Shown in pieces: positions 5,802 to 8,206 of a stretch of 8,206 bases of DNA. Position numbers and translations under genes: made by a program. The notes under the pieces are model-generated. The model was given only the letters and a program-made list of their open reading frames with translations. It was not told the DNA's origin and did not search any database. Source of the DNA: Actinomycetes bacterium. Its GTDB lineage: Bacteria > Actinomycetota > Acidimicrobiia > Acidimicrobiales > RAAP-2. The stretch's first letter is position 1; every line of letters starts with the position of its first letter. Location of the stretch: contig JAJYDR010000104.1 of the NCBI GenBank assembly GCA_021777285.1, positions 1-8,206 of the forward strand. Direction: 5' to 3'.

Positions 5802-7193
5802 TTACTCGTCGGCGTGGGCGCGGGCCACCTTACCGACCGCTTCGGCGACGGCCTTGGTGACGCTGGCGTTGAACACCGTCGGCACGATGTAGTTCGCCGA
5901 GAGGTCGTCGGAACTCACCGCGTCCGCGATTGCCCGGCCGGCCGCAATCTCGACCTCCTCGGTGACACGGGTCGCACCCGCGTCGAGCAGGCCGCGGAAG
6001 ATGCCGGGGAAGGCGAGCACGTTGTTGATCTGATTGGGCTCGTCGCTTCGACCCGTCGCCACGATCGCGGCGTGGCGACGAGCGATCTGGGGGTCGATTT
6101 CGGGATCGGGATTGGCCAAGGCGAAGACGATGGACTTGGGCGCCATCACGGTCAGTTGTTCCTCGGTGACCAGGTTCGGTCCGGACACGCCGACGAAGAC
6201 GTCAGCGCCGCGCATCGCCTCTGTCAGGTCGCCGCGGCGCTTTTCGGCGTTGGTGTGCGTGGCGAGCCAACGACGATCCTCATCGAGGTTCGGGTCGTTC
6301 TCATCCAAGATCCCGTGGCGGTTCACCCCGATGATGTCACCGGCACCCTCGGCCATCAAGAGCTTCGAGATCGCTACGCCGGCGGCACCGACGCCGAGCA
6401 TGACGACGCGGATGTCCTTCATCTCCTTGCCGACGACGCGCAGGGCGTTGCGAAGCGCGGCGTAGACGACCACGGCGGTGCCGTGCTGGTCGTCGTGGAA
6501 GACGGGAATGTCGAGCAGGTCGCGCAGCCGCCGTTCGATCTCAAAGCACCGCGGCGCCGCGATGTCCTCGAGGTTGATGCCGCCGTAGACCGGGGCGAGG
6601 CACTGCACGATGCGCACGATCTCGTCGACGTCTTGAGTGTCCAGGCAAACCGGCCAGGCGTCGATGTCGGCGAAACGCTTGAAGAGCAGTGCCTTACCCT
6701 CCATCACCGGCAGCGCCGCTTCGGGGCCAATGTTGCCAAGACCCAGGACGGCCGAGCCGTCGGTGACGACAGCGACCGTGTTGCGCTTGATCGTGAGCTT
6801 GCGCGCCAGGCTCTTGTCCTTGGCGATGGCGTTCGAGATTCGCGCGACGCCGGGGGTGTAGGCCATCGATAGGTCGTCACGGGTCTTCAGCGCGATCTTG
6901 GGCTTGACCTCGATGGTGCCGCCGAGGTGCATGAGGAACGTGCGGTCGCTGATCGCGTGCACCGAGGCGCCAACGACCGCCTCGACGACCTGGCCGAGCA
7001 CCGCCGCGTGGTCCTCGTTGCTGGCGTTGCAGGTTACGTCGACCACCATGCGGCCGTCGATGGGCTCGACCACGTCGAGGGCGGTCACGAGTCCGCCGGC
7101 GTCGGCGACCGCGGTGGCGATGTCGGGAATGGTCGACGCAGCGTCCAAGATGACGCGCATGGTGATTGAGTAGGAGGCGCTGGGCATGCTCAT
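5802..7193 (-). CDS. malic enzyme with N-terminal ACT domain (oxidative decarboxylation of malate to pyruvate)
   Basis: Converts malate plus NAD(P)+ to pyruvate, CO2 and NAD(P)H in the cytoplasm, linking the TCA cycle with pyruvate metabolism. Of 463 residues, ~8-85 form an ACT domain ([13 protein letters not shown]...[12 protein letters not shown]), suggesting allosteric control by a small ligand. The catalytic part has Tyr112 (MAYTPGVAR), Lys167 (MEGKALLFK), Glu209-Asp210 (NLEDI) and Asp234-Asp235 (FHDDQHGTA) as catalytic and metal ligands. The dinucleotide fold has GVGAAG (267-272), followed by ANPDPE (360-365) and PNQINNVL (386-393). Asn291 (GVNRHG) occupies the place where an acidic residue often contacts the NAD ribose, so cofactor preference is uncertain. 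The start is uncertain: ATG 7193 is preferred, with ATG 7187 or 7265 as alternatives; none has a good Shine-Dalgarno. It lies downstream of the nitrilase-family gene on the same strand. Confidence 0.95.
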   Translation of the reverse strand: MSMPSASYSITMRVILDAASTIPDIATAVADAGGLVTALDVVEPIDGRMVVDVTCNASNEDHAAVLGQVVEAVVGASVHAISDRTFLMHLGGTIEVKPKIALKTRDDLSMAYTPGVARISNAIAKDKSLARKLTIKRNTVAVVTDGSAVLGLGNIGPEAALPVMEGKALLFKRFADIDAWPVCLDTQDVDEIVRIVQCLAPVYGGINLEDIAAPRCFEIERRLRDLLDIPVFHDDQHGTAVVVYAALRNALRVVGKEMKDIRVVMLGVGAAGVAISKLLMAEGAGDIIGVNRHGILDENDPNLDEDRRWLATHTNAEKRRGDLTEAMRGADVFVGVSGPNLVTEEQLTVMAPKSIVFALANPDPEIDPQIARRHAAIVATGRSDEPNQINNVLAFPGIFRGLLDAGATRVTEEVEIAAGRAIADAVSSDDLSANYIVPTVFNASVTKAVAEAVGKVARAHADE

Positions 7194-7304
7194 GGGGGGT
7201 TCACGGCTTTCTCGCAGGATGGTTTCTCGGTGCCGCCGAATGCGCCCGATGGCACCGTGCTCCATGCTAGGTCGCGTAATCAACGGTCCCATGTGACCGA
7301 AGAC

Positions 7305-7322
7305 CGTTACTTCGGGGTAACG
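7305..7322. repeat. small inverted repeat directly after the nitrilase-family stop
   Basis: CGTTAC-TTCGGG-GTAACG, a 6-bp stem and 6-base loop abutting the TAG of the amidase gene (stop at 7323-7325). It could be a weak terminator or processing site between the amidase and malic enzyme genes, but there is no U-tract and the stem is short. Confidence 0.3.
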
Positions 7323-8171
7323 CTACGCTCCGATCACGCGGACCGGTCGGCGGTATAACGCGGGTCGCCGGAAGCGCGTGACCGCGATCTGCGCGCGACG
7401 CCGCGTCACCTCGTCGAGGTCGAGAGTGGCGGTGATTACTTGGGGTTGGTCACCCGACGACTCGGCGAGCACCACGCCCCACGGGTCGACGATCAGCGCG
7501 TGACCGTAGGTCGCGATGCCGTCGCTCGTGACGCCCGCCTGGGTCGCGGCGACGACGAAGGCGTGGTTCTCGATCGCCCGCGAGCGCACGAGCACGTGCC
7601 AATGGCTCTGACCCGTGCTCGCGTTGAAGGCGGCCGGTATTGCGAGCACGTCGGCCCCATTGGCGGCCAGCGTCTGATACAACTCGGGGAACCGGACGTC
7701 AAAGCAGACCGAGAGCCCGACGCTGAAGCGCTTCAGTCTTGCCACCACGAGTTCCTCGCCGGCGCTCAGGTCGTCGGACTCTCGGTGGGTGATGGCACCG
7801 GGGACGTCGACGTCGAAAAGATGGGTCTTGCGATAGGTCGCGACAATCGACCCCGAGGAATCGAGCAGGACGCTCGTGTTGAAGGGACGCTCGTCGCCGC
7901 GCCGCTCAAGCATGCTGCCGAGGTGGAGATGGATCCGCCGACGCTTGGCGACTGCCGCCATGCGCCCCGTCGTGGGTCCGGGGATGGATTCGGCGACGTC
8001 GTTGAAGCGCCGCGACGGACCGAGATAGTTGAAGTACTCGGGAACCTGGACGTACGTCGCCCCCTCGTCGGCCGCGAGCTCGACCAGGGCGATCGCGGAT
8101 TCGAGATTCTGTTCGGGGTTCGAGCCCGAATTCATCTGAATCGCGGCGACGGTCACCGTTCGAGCCTTCAC
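7323..8171 (-). CDS. carbon-nitrogen hydrolase, Nit1-type (deaminated-glutathione-amidase-like)
   Basis: A 282-residue nitrilase-superfamily amidase with the complete Glu-Lys-Cys triad: Glu45 (VQVPEYFNY), Lys115 ([13 protein letters not shown]) and Cys156 ([12 protein letters not shown]). Downstream [26 protein letters not shown] (186-211) and [11 protein letters not shown] (222-232) resemble the Nit1 branch, which repairs deaminated glutathione made by transaminase side reactions. Nit1 activity is established for some homologues; here it is inferred from motifs only. Lineages with mycothiol would need a different substrate, so another ω-amide is plausible. There is no signal peptide, so it is cytoplasmic. 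The GTG start at 8171 is supported by AGGAGG at 8176-8181 and gives the family's normal N-terminus ([11 protein letters not shown]). A TAGATT at 8193-8198 (minus strand) may be its -10. The malic enzyme gene follows after 129 bases. Confidence 0.9.
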   Translation of the reverse strand: MKARTVTVAAIQMNSGSNPEQNLESAIALVELAADEGATYVQVPEYFNYLGPSRRFNDVAESIPGPTTGRMAAVAKRRRIHLHLGSMLERRGDERPFNTSVLLDSSGSIVATYRKTHLFDVDVPGAITHRESDDLSAGEELVVARLKRFSVGLSVCFDVRFPELYQTLAANGADVLAIPAAFNASTGQSHWHVLVRSRAIENHAFVVAATQAGVTSDGIATYGHALIVDPWGVVLAESSGDQPQVITATLDLDEVTRRRAQIAVTRFRRPALYRRPVRVIGA

Positions 8172-8206
8172 GACGCCTCCTGTCCTAGTGGCAATCTATC
8201 GGCGAC

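Noticed and set aside
5784..6872. Long plus-strand open frame of 362 residues
   Set aside because: It is entirely antisense to the malic enzyme, has Val/Asp/Gly/Arg-rich composition typical of mirrored high-G+C codons, and shows no family motif.

Overview
The window is high-G+C bacterial DNA, most likely from an actinobacterium. The evidence is GTG starts, purine-rich ribosome binding sites, a mycobacterial-style long arylsulfatase, an actinobacterial-type Hsp20 and an ACT-domain malic enzyme. An acidimicrobial lineage is possible, but no rRNA or marker gene is present to settle it. I see no tRNA, mobile element, CRISPR array, prophage or sign of recent transfer, and the coding density is high with no gap over 300 bases.

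Left block (1-3301, minus strand). A cytoplasmic-looking sulfatase is followed by a small unrecognised protein. That overlaps (ATGA) a YbjQ/DUF74-type protein built from a repeated module and cut by the window edge. The tight spacing suggests one transcript, but the functional link is unknown. Divergent from the sulfatase, across an 85-bp gap, is a polytopic membrane protein of the LPG-synthase transmembrane/YbhN superfamily (3387-4433). It ends against a strong hairpin shared with the convergent hsp20.

Centre (4434-5730). A small heat-shock protein gene on the minus strand has the clearest regulatory region in the window. It has a perfect AGGAGG, a perfect TATAAT and a perfect 9-N9-9 CIRCE operator positioned at the expected transcription start, which implies control by the HrcA repressor. 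A second 8-bp inverted repeat lies in the leader between CIRCE and the ribosome binding site. Divergent from hsp20 is an isochorismatase-family cysteine hydrolase with an intact catalytic triad.

Right block (5802-8171, minus strand). A Nit1-type carbon-nitrogen hydrolase lies upstream of a malic enzyme with an N-terminal ACT domain. The malic enzyme links the C4 acid pool to pyruvate, and the nitrilase is probably a metabolite-repair amidase.

Nothing here amounts to a clearly new system; most genes are housekeeping or general metabolism. The observations most worth following are the CIRCE-controlled hsp20 with its extra leader repeat, the coupled repeat-containing YbjQ-like pair, and the Nit1-type amidase in a lineage expected to use mycothiol instead of glutathione.
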